From Prauserella salsuginis (GTDB lineage: Bacteria; Actinomycetota; Actinomycetes; Mycobacteriales; Pseudonocardiaceae): a stretch of 64,000 nt of DNA. The stretch lies in the NCBI RefSeq assembly GCF_024648885.1, contig NZ_JANBBF010000008.1, positions 744,001 to 808,000 on the forward strand, read 5' to 3'. Position 1 is the first letter of the stretch. Each line of letters opens with the position of its first letter. Positions 56,349 to 64,000 of the stretch are shown here, one piece after another. Made by a program: the position numbers and the translations under genes. The notes below the pieces were generated by a model, which saw nothing but the letters and a program-made list of their open reading frames with translations, did not search any database and was not told where the DNA came from.

Positions 56349-57456
56349 CTCGGACCTCCCGCAACAGTCGTTCCAACGTGGCCAGGCTGTGCCCCGCCAG
56401 TAACCGGTCCACATGCGGCAGCGCGGCGGCGATGCCGGACTGCACCGGCTCGTACCCGTCGTGGCCTGCGTGCGGATTCACCCACAGCACGGTGTGCGCC
56501 AGCCGCCGCAGCCGCGCCATCTGCTCGCCGAGCAGTGCCGTGTCGCCGCGTTCCCAGCCGTCGGAGAACACCACGACCACGGCCCGCCGGGCGAGTCCCC
56601 GCTGGCCCCACCGGTCGAGGAACGCCCGGAGGGTCTCGCCGAGCCGGGTACCGCCGGCGAAATCGGCGACGGCCTCCCCTGCGGCGAGCATCGCGCGCTC
56701 CGGATCCCGCTGCCGCAGGGCTCGCGAGACCCTGGTGAGCCGCGTGCCGAGGGTGAACGCTTCGACGTCGGCGGGTGAGCTGCGGACGACGACGTGAGCG
56801 AACCGCAGCAGCGAGTCCGCGTACGGCTTCATCGAGCCGGACACGTCCACCAGCAGCACGATCCGGCGCGGCCGGGTGCGCCTGCGCGCGTAGACCAGCC
56901 GTGCCGGCTCGCCGCCCCCGGCGAGCATCGCGCGGAACGTGCGGCGCGGGTCCAGCTTGCCCCGGTGTGCCGGGCGCAGGCGCGAGGACCATCGCCGCGG
57001 CGCGACCGGACGCAATGTCTGGAACAGCTCACGGAGGTGGCGGCGTTCGGCGTCCGACAACTCCCCGAGGTCGCGGTCACGCAGCAGTTCGACATCGCTG
57101 GCGGCAACGCTGAGCTGTTCGGACTCCTCGCCGTCGCCGTCACCTTCGCCGTCTCCGGACAGCGGCGCGATGCGAGCCCGCTGCTGCCGGTGCACCGGCA
57201 GGCCGCCCGCCTCCGGTTCCCCACCGCCGAACCAGCTCGCGAACGCCTGGTCGTAGCGCGGCAGGTCGTCCGGATCGGCGCACAGCGTCAGCCTGCCCGC
57301 CCAGTACAGCTGGGTCGCGTCACCGACGTCGACCCGCTCGACCGCGTCGAGATACGTCCGCACGCGATGCCGGTCGCAGGGCAGTCCCGCCTCACGCAGT
57401 GCGGTCGTGAAACCGACCAGACCCGGCAGCGGATCGGTCACGTCCGTTTCGGCCAT
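56341..57456 (-). CDS. VWA-domain protein CoxE-like
   Basis: A 371-residue protein. Seen: N-terminal helical region, then RRTRPRRIVLLVDVSGSM with a MIDAS motif DVSGSM, GGTRLGETL, VVVVFSDGWERGD. In the cox system CoxE works with the AAA ATPase CoxD in assembly of the active site. ATG at 57456, 56 bp after the coxD-like gene. Confidence 0.9.
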   Translation of the reverse strand: MAETDVTDPLPGLVGFTTALREAGLPCDRHRVRTYLDAVERVDVGDATQLYWAGRLTLCADPDDLPRYDQAFASWFGGGEPEAGGLPVHRQQRARIAPLSGDGEGDGDGEESEQLSVAASDVELLRDRDLGELSDAERRHLRELFQTLRPVAPRRWSSRLRPAHRGKLDPRRTFRAMLAGGGEPARLVYARRRTRPRRIVLLVDVSGSMKPYADSLLRFAHVVVRSSPADVEAFTLGTRLTRVSRALRQRDPERAMLAAGEAVADFAGGTRLGETLRAFLDRWGQRGLARRAVVVVFSDGWERGDTALLGEQMARLRRLAHTVLWVNPHAGHDGYEPVQSGIAAALPHVDRLLAGHSLATLERLLREVRDA

Positions 57457-57512
57457 GGTTCCATCATGCACCGCCGGGGCCGATGGTCCGAGCACGAAGA
57501 ATCGGCATCGCC

Positions 57513-58445
57513 TCAGCCGAGGACCGCGTCCAGCCGCGCGCGGACGCGGTCGAGGTCCTCACTGAACTTCAGCACCGCGCCCAGAGTGGAGGCCGCCGAG
57601 GCCGCGTCGAGCTCGTCGCGGCCCAGCGCACGCAGTGCGTTGGCCCAGTCGAGTGCCTCCGCGACGCCGGGCGGCTTGAGCAGTTCCATCGTGCGCAGCC
57701 GCTGCAACGTCTCGGCGATCTGCTCGGCCAGCCGCTGTCCGATCCCGGGCACGCGTGCCCGGAGGATCGCGATCTCCCGTGACAGGTCGGGGTGCTCGAG
57801 CCAGTGGTAAAGGCAGCGGCGTTTGAGGGCGTCGTGCACCTCGCGGGTGCGATTGGAGGTGAGCACCACGAGTGGCGGCTGCTCGGCCCGCACCTCGCCG
57901 AACTCGGGGATCGTCACGGTGTTCTCGTCGAGCAGTTGGAGCAGGAACGCCTCGAACTCGTCGTCGGCACGGTCGATCTCGTCGACGAGCAGCACGCACG
58001 GCGACGAGCGCAGCGCCGTCAGCAGCGGCCTGGCAAGCAGGAACCGCTCGGTGTACAGCGACTGCTCGGCGTCGTTGACGTTCAGCCTGCCGCCCTCGGC
58101 GGCCTCGAGCGCGCGCAGATGCAAAAGCTGCCGGGGGAAATCCCATTCGTACAGCGCCTGCGCGGCGTCGATGCCCTCGTGGCACTGCAACCGCACCAGC
58201 GGCAGGCCCAGGCTCTCCGACAGCGCCACGGCGAGCGACGTCTTGCCCGTGCCGGGCTCGCCTTCGCAGAACAGCGGCTTGCCCATGCGCAGGGACAGGA
58301 ACGCGGCGGTGGCGACCCCGTCGTCGGCGAGGTACCCAATGTCTTCGAGCAGCGCCGCCAGTTTGGCCGGCGACGCCACGTGAGGCACGGACGTCTCGGC
58401 CTCGGCAGGCGAGGTGGAGCGGGCTGCGGCGGGTTCGCGTGTCAC
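57513..58445 (-). CDS. MoxR/CoxD-like AAA+ ATPase
   Basis: A 310-residue AAA ATPase. Seen: Walker A GEPGTGKTS, Walker B VLLVDEIDRAD, sensor-like VVLTSNRTREVH and RRCLYHWLEHPD. GTG at 58445. With the VWA protein it forms a MoxR-VWA chaperone pair for Mo-enzyme maturation. 42 bp after the nucleotidyltransferase. Confidence 0.92.
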   Translation of the reverse strand: MTREPAAARSTSPAEAETSVPHVASPAKLAALLEDIGYLADDGVATAAFLSLRMGKPLFCEGEPGTGKTSLAVALSESLGLPLVRLQCHEGIDAAQALYEWDFPRQLLHLRALEAAEGGRLNVNDAEQSLYTERFLLARPLLTALRSSPCVLLVDEIDRADDEFEAFLLQLLDENTVTIPEFGEVRAEQPPLVVLTSNRTREVHDALKRRCLYHWLEHPDLSREIAILRARVPGIGQRLAEQIAETLQRLRTMELLKPPGVAEALDWANALRALGRDELDAASAASTLGAVLKFSEDLDRVRARLDAVLG

Positions 58446-58487
58446 GTCTTCACCCTAGGCACTGTCAGGGTGCGAGCGGCAACCTTC

Positions 58488-59057
58488 TTACGGGTCAAGC
58501 AGCTCGGGCGTGTCGGCGTCGCGCCCGCCGCCGATGTCCCCGCAGTCGACGAGCTGCACGTCGTCGCGGGCGCGCAGCCAGTCCCGCGCACCCCGGTCGC
58601 CCGCCGCCTGCGTGGCGATCTCCGCCCACCAGCGGCGCCCGAACAGCACGGGATGTCCGGGGATCCCGGCGTACGCGGCGCGCGCGACCACGTCCGTGCC
58701 GGCGTACCCGCACATCCGCGCGACGACCTCCGCATCGACGTCGGGCAGGTCGACGAGGTGGACGAGCGCCGCCACCGGCGGTGGATCGGCGTCGGCGAGC
58801 GCACGCAACCCCGTCCGCAGCGATGCGCCCATGCCCTCGGCCCAGTCGCCGGCAACCACCGCCCGTGCCCCGGCGGGGACCAGCGGGCGGGCCTCGTCGG
58901 CGCAGGCACCGAGGACGACGACCACCGGATCGCAGCCGCCCTCGAGCAGGGCGTCGGCGGCACGGGTCACGAGCGCGTGGCCGCGATGCGCCGCGAGGGC
59001 CTTGGGCATGCCGAAACGCCTGCCCTCCCCCGCGGCGAGCAGTAACCCGGCGGTCAT
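58488..59057 (-). CDS. MobA/MocA-like nucleotidyltransferase
   Basis: A 189-residue NTP-transferase. Seen: LLLAAGEGRRFGMPKALA (nucleotide-binding signature), EGMGASLRTGLRAL, HLVDLPDVD, and PGHPVLFGRRWW. In cox/xdh clusters such proteins (MocA) attach CMP to the molybdenum cofactor, giving the MCD form used by molybdenum hydroxylases; this fits the neighbours. ATG at 59057 overlaps the IclR stop. Confidence 0.88.
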   Translation of the reverse strand: MTAGLLLAAGEGRRFGMPKALAAHRGHALVTRAADALLEGGCDPVVVVLGACADEARPLVPAGARAVVAGDWAEGMGASLRTGLRALADADPPPVAALVHLVDLPDVDAEVVARMCGYAGTDVVARAAYAGIPGHPVLFGRRWWAEIATQAAGDRGARDWLRARDDVQLVDCGDIGGGRDADTPELLDP

Positions 59058-59878
59058 GCGCGTGGCGGGGCGACGGCGGCCAGGTCGGCTTCGATACGGG
59101 CGGCCGCGTCGCGCAACGGCGGCAGCAATTCGGCCCGCATCGCCTCCGGGCTGCGGCGGGAGGCGTGCGTGGACAGATTCACCGCCGCCGCGACCGCGCC
59201 GTCGGCACCGTGCACGGGCACCGCGATCGACCGCAGGCCGTCCTCCAGCTCCTGGTCGACGAGCGCGTATCCCGCCTCGCGCACGGAGACGAGCTCGCTG
59301 CGCAGTGCCTCGGCCGAACCGGTGGTGCGATCGGTGAACCGGTCGAAACTGGCCGCGGTCAGGTAGGACTCCAACACGTCATCGGACAGCCCGGACAGCA
59401 GCACGTGCCCCATCGACGTGGCGTGAGCCGGGAAGCGCGTGCCGACACTGATGGTCACGGCCATGATCCGCGACACCGCCACGCGTGCGACGTACACGAT
59501 GTCCGTGCCGTCGAGCACCGACATGGAGCTGGATTCACTCACCTCGGCCGACAGCCGTTCCAGGTGGGGCTGTGCCAGCCCGGGCAGCGACAGCGAGGAC
59601 AGGAACGAGTAGCCGAGTTCGAGGACCTTGGCGGTGAGCGAGAACTGCCGGCCGTCGCTGCGCACGTACCCGAGGTCGACGAGCGTGAGCAGGAACCGGC
59701 GCGCGGCGGCGCGGGTCAGGCCCGTGGCCTTCGCGACCTCGCTGAGCGTCAGCTGCGGTGTCGCCGGGCCGAACGCGGTGATGACGGCCAGCCCGCGTTC
59801 CAGCGACTGCACGTGGTGCGTGCCCCTGCCCCCGTCGGCCGCGTCCGGCGTGCCGTCGGCACCTGCTGCTCCATCCAT
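59054..59878 (-). CDS. pcaR: IclR-family regulator, PcaR/PobR-like
   Basis: A 274-residue IclR regulator. Seen: HTH LSEVAKATGLTRAAARRFLLTLVDLGYV and effector domain FPAHATSMGHVLLSGL, ALVDQELEDGLRSIAVPV, AVAAAVNLSTH, the pattern of pca/pob regulators that sense protocatechuate, 3-oxoadipate or 4-hydroxybenzoate. ATG at 59878. It is followed by the molybdenum gene set and preceded by pcaD in the same direction. Confidence 0.85.
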   Translation of the reverse strand: MDGAAGADGTPDAADGGRGTHHVQSLERGLAVITAFGPATPQLTLSEVAKATGLTRAAARRFLLTLVDLGYVRSDGRQFSLTAKVLELGYSFLSSLSLPGLAQPHLERLSAEVSESSSMSVLDGTDIVYVARVAVSRIMAVTISVGTRFPAHATSMGHVLLSGLSDDVLESYLTAASFDRFTDRTTGSAEALRSELVSVREAGYALVDQELEDGLRSIAVPVHGADGAVAAAVNLSTHASRRSPEAMRAELLPPLRDAAARIEADLAAVAPPRA

Positions 59879-59904
59879 AGAGGCCCCAACCTAGCCGGAG
59901 CGCC

Positions 59905-60672
59905 TCACGCCTTCGCGAGGTGCGTGGTGATCAGCTCGGTGAACCGTTCCGGCTGCTCGACGTTACCCAGGTGCGCGGCGTCCGGGACGACCTCGAGCCG
60001 CGCGTCCGGAACGGCGTCGGCGATGACCCTGCCGTGACCGTCGGGCGGGGTCGCCGGGTCGTCGGCACCGGCGACCACCAGGGTCGGCACCGGGATCGAC
60101 GGCAGTCCGTCGAGCAGATCCATGGTGCCGATGGCGTGGCAGCACGCGGCGTACCCGGCCGCGGGCGTCGCGGCGGTCATGTGATGGTACTCGCGGCGAG
60201 CCTGCGGATGGGCGGCCAGCCAGCCGGGGGTGAACCACCGTTCGACGCTGCCGTCGGCGATCGCCGTCATACCCTGCTCGCGCGCGACCCGGCCGCGTTC
60301 GGCCCACGACTCCGGGGTGCCGAGCTTCGCCGACGTGCAGCACAGCACGAGGCTGCGCAGCCGCTCGGGTGCGTGGATGCCGAGCCACATCCCCGTCATG
60401 CCGCCGAGTGACAGTCCGACGAAGTGCGCGCGGTCCACCCCGAGACCGTCGAGCAGTTCGACCACGTCGCCACCGAGATCGGCCATGGTCACGTCCCCGT
60501 CCGGGACGCCGGTGCGGCCGTGACCGCGCTGGTCGTACCGGACGACCCGGTAGCCCGCTCGCACCAACGGCTCGACCTGCGGCTGCCACATCGTCAGGTT
60601 GGACCCGATCGACCCGGACAGAACCACGACGTCCCCGTCGGCGGGTCCCTCGACCTCGCTGTGCACCTGCAT
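59905..60672 (-). CDS. pcaD: 3-oxoadipate enol-lactonase
   Basis: A 255-residue alpha/beta hydrolase. Seen: VVLSGSIGSNLTMWQPQ, YDQRGHGRTGVPDG, nucleophile FVGLSLGGMTGMW, and His in PDAAHLGNVEQP. ATG at 60672 with GAGGGAGAACGC. It opens the enol-lactone to 3-oxoadipate. Placement after pcaF in a pcaIJF cluster supports the symbol; there is no PcaC fusion here. Confidence 0.9.
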   Translation of the reverse strand: MQVHSEVEGPADGDVVVLSGSIGSNLTMWQPQVEPLVRAGYRVVRYDQRGHGRTGVPDGDVTMADLGGDVVELLDGLGVDRAHFVGLSLGGMTGMWLGIHAPERLRSLVLCCTSAKLGTPESWAERGRVAREQGMTAIADGSVERWFTPGWLAAHPQARREYHHMTAATPAAGYAACCHAIGTMDLLDGLPSIPVPTLVVAGADDPATPPDGHGRVIADAVPDARLEVVPDAAHLGNVEQPERFTELITTHLAKA

Positions 60673-60697
60673 GCGTTCTCCCTCGCTGTCCACTTCG

Positions 60698-60726
60698 GCC
60701 CGGCCCGCTCCCGGAGCGGGCCGGGC
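60698..60726. terminator. Strong hairpin between pcaF and pcaD
   Basis: GCCCGGCCCGCTCC (60698-60711) and GGAGCGGGCCGGGC (60713-60726) are 14-bp perfect complements. It lies inside the operon gap (61 bp) without a T run; a processing or attenuation site is possible. Confidence 0.5.
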
Positions 60727-60733
60727 GCCGGTC

Positions 60734-61909
60734 TCAGGCGTCGAGCACGACCGCCAGGCCCTGCCCGACCCCGATGCAGATCGCGGCCAGACCGTACCCA
60801 CCGCCGCGGCGCCGCAGTTCGTGGGCGAGGGTGCCGAGGATCCTGCCGCCGGAGGCGCCGAGCGGATGGCCGATCGCGATGGCCCCACCGTTGACGTTGA
60901 CGATGTCCGGGTCGAGCTCGGGCCAGTCGGCCAGACATGCCAGGGATTGTGCGGCGAACGCCTCGTTCAGCTCCACCGCGGCCAGGTCTCCCCAGCCGAT
61001 GCCGGCACGCTGGAGTGCGATCTCGGCGGCACGCACCGGGCCGATGCCGAACACGTCCGGGTCGACCCCGGCGGCACCACGGCCTGCGATGCGGGCCAGC
61101 GGGGTGGCGCCGATCCGGTCGGCGCCCGCCCGGTCACCGAGCAGCAGCGCCGACGCACCGTCGTTGAGCGGCGAGGCGTTGCCCGCGGTGATCGTGCCTT
61201 CCGGACGGAACGCCGGCTTGAGCTTCGCCAGCTTGTCCACAGTGGATTCCGGCCGGATTCCCTCGTCCCGCGTCAACTCGGTGCCGGGAACCGGAACGAC
61301 ATGGGTGTCGTAGAACCCGTTGTCCCACGCCTTCGCCGCGTTCACGTGACTGCGGACGGCGAACTCGTCCTGCGCCTCCCGCGAGATCGCGTACTGCTCG
61401 GCGACGCGTTCGGTCGACTCGCCGAGCGACACCGTCCACCGCTCCGGCATCCGCGGGTTCACCATCCGCCAGCCGAGCGTGGTCGAGTGCAGCTGTTGAT
61501 TCGTCGCGGGGAAGGCCTTCTCCGGTTTCTGCAGGACCCATGGGGCGCGGCTCATCGATTCGACACCGCCCGCCACGGCCAGGGACGCGTCGCCGACGGC
61601 GATGGTCCGGCTCACCTGCATCGCAGCGTCGAGGCCGGACCCGCACAGCCGATTGACGGTGCCGCCGGGGACGGACGTCGGCCACCCGGCGAGCAGCGAG
61701 GCCATGCGCGCCACGTTGCGGTTGTCCTCGCCTGCCTGGTTGGCGTCACCGAGCAGCACTTCATCCACTGTGGCCGGATCGAGGCCGCTGCGCTCCTGCA
61801 GCGCCGACAGCACGTGAGCGGCCAGGTCGTCGGGCCGAACCCCCGACAGCGAGCCGGAGTACTTGCCGAACGGCGTACGGACGGCGTCGAGCACGAAGAC
61901 GTCGGTCAC
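60734..61909 (-). CDS. pcaF: 3-oxoadipyl-CoA thiolase
   Basis: A 391-residue thiolase. Seen: VNRLCGSGLDAAMQ nucleophile Cys, ELNEAFAAQ, GHPLGASGGR, CIGVGQGLA second Cys. The GTG at 61909 overlaps the pcaJ stop. It cleaves 3-oxoadipyl-CoA to succinyl-CoA and acetyl-CoA. Confidence 0.94.
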   Translation of the reverse strand: MTDVFVLDAVRTPFGKYSGSLSGVRPDDLAAHVLSALQERSGLDPATVDEVLLGDANQAGEDNRNVARMASLLAGWPTSVPGGTVNRLCGSGLDAAMQVSRTIAVGDASLAVAGGVESMSRAPWVLQKPEKAFPATNQQLHSTTLGWRMVNPRMPERWTVSLGESTERVAEQYAISREAQDEFAVRSHVNAAKAWDNGFYDTHVVPVPGTELTRDEGIRPESTVDKLAKLKPAFRPEGTITAGNASPLNDGASALLLGDRAGADRIGATPLARIAGRGAAGVDPDVFGIGPVRAAEIALQRAGIGWGDLAAVELNEAFAAQSLACLADWPELDPDIVNVNGGAIAIGHPLGASGGRILGTLAHELRRRGGGYGLAAICIGVGQGLAVVLDA

Positions 61910-62700
61910 CGCGAAGCCTCCTTCAGTGTGCGCAATGTGGACAGTTCGGCCGCGGTCGGTGCCTCGGTCCGCGTCAGATCCGGCGAGATCTGCAGGTCCC
62001 ACCCGGTCGCGGCACGCACGTCCTCGACCTCCACACCGGGGTGCAGTTGAGTGAGAACCAGCTCGGCCGTCTCCGGATCGGGCCGCAGCACGCCGAGGTC
62101 GGTGATCACCAGGGTCGGACCGGCTCCCGGCAGGCCGAGCCGCTCCCGGTCACCCTTGCCCGAACCGTGACCGACGGACGTCACGAAGTCGACCTTGTCG
62201 ACGAAACTGCGCGCGCTCTGGCGCACCACCACGAAGACCTCGCGGCACGATGCGGCGATCTCCGGCGCACCGCCCGCACCGGGCAGCCGCACCTTCGGGT
62301 CGGTGTAGTCGTCGCCGATGACCGTCGTGTTGATGTTGCCGAACCTGTCCAGCTGCGCGGCACCGAGGAACCCGACGTCGATGCGCCCCGGCTGCAGCCA
62401 GTAGTTGAACACCTCGGGCACGCCGATCACGGCGTCGGCCGTTTCGGCCAGCACACCGTCACCGATCGACGACGGCAGGACGTCCGGTTTGGATCCGAGC
62501 GTGCCGGACTCGTAGATCAGCACCAGGTCCGGCGCGTGGGTCCGCCGTGCGACGTTCGCCGCCGTCGACGGCAGCCCGATACCGACGAAACACCGCTTGC
62601 CGTTCTCCAGCGCACGGGCCGCGGCGATCGACATCATCTCGTCGGACGTGTACTCCGGCTGCGCGCCGGACACAGCGGTCGTGGATGCGGCCCCGGTCAT
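61906..62700 (-). CDS. pcaJ: 3-oxoadipate CoA-transferase subunit B
   Basis: A 264-residue glutaconate-CoA-transferase-like beta subunit. Seen: catalytic-type Glu in LIYESGTLGSKPD, VGIGLPSTAANVARR, GAAQLDRFGNINTT. ATG at 62700 overlaps the pcaI stop (ATGA). Forms the CoA-transferase with PcaI. Confidence 0.92.
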   Translation of the reverse strand: MTGAASTTAVSGAQPEYTSDEMMSIAAARALENGKRCFVGIGLPSTAANVARRTHAPDLVLIYESGTLGSKPDVLPSSIGDGVLAETADAVIGVPEVFNYWLQPGRIDVGFLGAAQLDRFGNINTTVIGDDYTDPKVRLPGAGGAPEIAASCREVFVVVRQSARSFVDKVDFVTSVGHGSGKGDRERLGLPGAGPTLVITDLGVLRPDPETAELVLTQLHPGVEVEDVRAATGWDLQISPDLTRTEAPTAAELSTLRTLKEASR

Positions 62701-63545
62701 CGCACACCCTCCTTGTCGCCGGTCGTCTCGGTCGCGGACCGTCCCGCGAGCACCTCGTCGCGGACCCAGGTCCGGAAGGTGTCGCGGTCGCGGCCGATGG
62801 AGTCCCAGTACTTGTAGTAGGCGTTGTCGCGTTCGGAGTAGCCCTGCGCGTACGACGGGTGAGCGCCGCCGGGAACCTCGGCCACGGCGGTGACGGCCCA
62901 GTGCGGCAGGACGACCTGGCCGGCGACGGGCTCGAGCTCGTCGACGACCTCCTCAACCGTCACGAGACTGCGCTCGGCGGCCAGCACGGCCTCCTTCTGC
63001 ACGCCGACCAGACCCCACATCTGCACGTTGCCGGCGCGGTCGGCACGCTGCGCGTGGATGATCGACACGTCGGGGTTGATCGCGGGCACCGCTGCGAGCT
63101 CCTCGCCGGTGAACGGGCAGGTGATCCACTTGATCGTGGCCGTGTGCTCCGGCAGATCCGTGCCGCGATATCCGCGCAGCACGGCGAACGGCAGGCCGGA
63201 CGCACCCGCGACGTACCTGTTGGCCATGCCCGCGTGGCTGTGTTCCTCGATCTCCAGCGGCACCGGCCACGCGTGCTGCACCGCATCGCGGAACCGGTGC
63301 AGCGAGCCGACGCCCGGGTTACCTCCCCACGAGAAGATCAGCTTCCGCGCGCAGCCCGCACCGATGAGCTGGTCGTACACGATGTCCGGCGTCATGCGGA
63401 CCAGCGTCAGGTCCTTGCGCCCCTGCCGGATGATCTCCTGCCCCGCCGCGTGCGGGATCAGGTGCGTGAATCCTTCGAGCGCGACGACGTCACCGTCGCG
63501 CACCAGTTCGCCGACCCCGTCGGCCAGCGACACGATGTCCGCCAC
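62697..63545 (-). CDS. pcaI: 3-oxoadipate CoA-transferase subunit A
   Basis: A 282-residue alpha subunit. Seen: VALEGFTHLIPHAAGQEIIR, IFSWGGNPGVGSLHRFR, and PDVSIIHAQRADRAGNVQMWG. The start is GTG at 63545. It is first in pcaI-pcaJ-pcaF-pcaD; PcaR-like boxes are 129-162 bp upstream. Gives 3-oxoadipyl-CoA from succinyl-CoA. Confidence 0.92.
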   Translation of the reverse strand: MADIVSLADGVGELVRDGDVVALEGFTHLIPHAAGQEIIRQGRKDLTLVRMTPDIVYDQLIGAGCARKLIFSWGGNPGVGSLHRFRDAVQHAWPVPLEIEEHSHAGMANRYVAGASGLPFAVLRGYRGTDLPEHTATIKWITCPFTGEELAAVPAINPDVSIIHAQRADRAGNVQMWGLVGVQKEAVLAAERSLVTVEEVVDELEPVAGQVVLPHWAVTAVAEVPGGAHPSYAQGYSERDNAYYKYWDSIGRDRDTFRTWVRDEVLAGRSATETTGDKEGVR

Positions 63546-63673
63546 CTTCTGCCACCTCGTTCACCCGATACCGGCGGCACCGTCACCGCCGTGGTCGTCG
63601 CACGCGCACGCCCGGTCGGCGCACGGGAGCGTGCACGCAGCCAACGCGCGCGGCCCTGCTTCGCCTCACCGGT

Positions 63674-63688
63674 GTTCGTATAACGCAC
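63674..63688. promoter_or_regulatory. PcaR-like operator box 1
   Basis: GTTCGTATAACGCAC closely resembles the IclR-type pca/pob operator GTTCGATAATCGCAC; upstream of pcaI. Confidence 0.6.
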
Positions 63689-63692
63689 GAGT

Positions 63693-63707
63693 GTTCTTTA
63701 TATGAAC
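63693..63707. promoter_or_regulatory. PcaR-like operator box 2
   Basis: GTTCTTTATATGAAC, a perfect GTTC-N7-GAAC palindrome 4 bp from box 1; could be a second half-site or overlap the promoter. Confidence 0.5.
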
Positions 63708-63777
63708 ATACGCCGTGGCGGAACATCCCGTCAACACACGGCGCTGCCGAGCCCTGCACGTCCGTGCCGCACACGAC

Positions 63778-63815
63778 AGCGCCCCCGCGGCCACAGAGTG
63801 GGCCGCGGGGGCGCT
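63778..63815. terminator. Strong 15-bp-arm hairpin
   Basis: AGCGCCCCCGCGGCC (63778-63792) and GGCCGCGGGGGCGCT (63801-63815) are perfect complements with an 8-base loop, 20 bp after the stop of the last gene in the window. Likely its terminator. Confidence 0.65.
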
Positions 63816-63835
63816 GCTGACGAACCGTCGTGGGA

Positions 63836-64000
63836 TCAGGTACTGCCACCGGATTTCTCGGACGAGTCCCCGCCGCCGGGGTCGCCCGCACCGGACGCCG
63901 ACTCGGCGGTGTTCTCCGCGGGCCTGGTGTTCTCCGCGGGCCTGGTGGTCTCCGAGTGCGCGGCGGTCTCGGTCGCGGGCCCATCGCCGGAGTCGTCGAC
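63836..64000 (-). CDS. C-terminal tail of an unidentified protein (partial)
   Basis: 55 codons ending in TGA at 63836 read as a hydrophilic, low-complexity tail with the tandem TRPAEN-TRPAEN unit and Gly/Asp/Ser-rich end (GDPGGGDSSEKSGGST). The folded part lies right of the window; no family can be named. Frame is supported by a downstream hairpin. Confidence 0.5.
   Translation of the reverse strand, partial: VDDSGDGPATETAAHSETTRPAENTRPAENTAESASGAGDPGGGDSSEKSGGST

Overview
The window is high-GC DNA with many GTG starts, tightly overlapping ATGA/GTGA gene junctions, an NDMA-dependent (mycofactocin-type) alcohol dehydrogenase, F420-style luciferase-fold proteins, 3Fe-4S P450 ferredoxins and IclR/TetR-controlled catabolic operons. 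This points to an actinobacterium, most likely a Pseudonocardiales-type genus (inference; no rRNA is present). Almost every gene is catabolic or C1/central metabolism, and coding density is high except at 30.6-31.5 kb and 38.4-39.4 kb.

Region 1 (1-30.6 kb) is the most interesting part. It is a set of operons joined by a shared 14-bp palindrome, consensus ACCAAtCGtTTGGT, seen at 3137, 8266, 8336, 20028, 23025, 27163 and 30582. The operons encode: (a) acyl-CoA dehydrogenase, acyl-CoA synthetase, two VOC proteins and a TIM-barrel isomerase, then aldehyde dehydrogenase, NDMA-type alcohol dehydrogenase and an EthD-like protein; (b) a VOC protein, 3Fe-4S ferredoxin, ferredoxin reductase, 7Fe ferredoxin and a zinc alcohol dehydrogenase; (c) two MaoC-like proteins, two luciferase-fold oxidoreductases, two thiolases with a DUF35 partner, a P450 and two SDRs; (d) MoaA, VOC, SnoaL and a TetR regulator; (e) an alpha/beta hydrolase; (f) a TRAP transporter; (g) a molybdopterin oxidoreductase with an atypical SDR. 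Together they look like one substrate-inducible pathway: uptake, P450 hydroxylation, alcohol and aldehyde oxidation, CoA activation and beta-oxidation-like cleavage. The TetR protein at 20.2-20.9 kb is the likely repressor. The substrate cannot be read from sequence.

Region 2 (30.8-38.4 kb) has a frameshifted PucR-type regulator remnant, then a five-gene operon (ESS-family symporter, IclR regulator, DUF6282 metal hydrolase, alpha/beta-hydrolase-fold protein without its nucleophilic Ser, FAD/Fe-S 2-hydroxyacid dehydrogenase). Region 2b (38.4-39.4 kb) is degenerate DNA with the 3' half of a CAT-anticodon tRNA, an integrase N-terminal fragment and an 11-bp inverted repeat, which looks like an old integration scar.

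Region 3 (39.4-42.8 kb) holds a 3-oxoacid CoA-transferase (AB) divergent from an IclR regulator with a 12-bp-arm palindrome between them, then an O-methyltransferase whose stop codon lies in a 19-bp tandem triplication. Region 4 (42.8-48.6 kb) is the glycine cleavage operon gcvP-gcvT-gcvH-glyA behind a tandem glycine riboswitch.

Region 5 (48.8-58.5 kb) has a flavin monooxygenase, a CoxG-like membrane-anchored SRPBCC protein, form II CoxM-CoxL-CoxS molybdenum hydroxylase, XdhC, a CoxE-like VWA protein and a CoxD-like AAA ATPase, with a MobA/MocA-like nucleotidyltransferase (58.5-59.1 kb). Region 6 (59.0-63.7 kb) is the lower beta-ketoadipate pathway, pcaI-pcaJ-pcaF-pcaD plus an IclR (PcaR-type) regulator, with PcaR-like operator boxes before pcaI. 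The right edge cuts a protein with a Thr/Arg/Pro/Ala/Glu/Asn-repeat tail.
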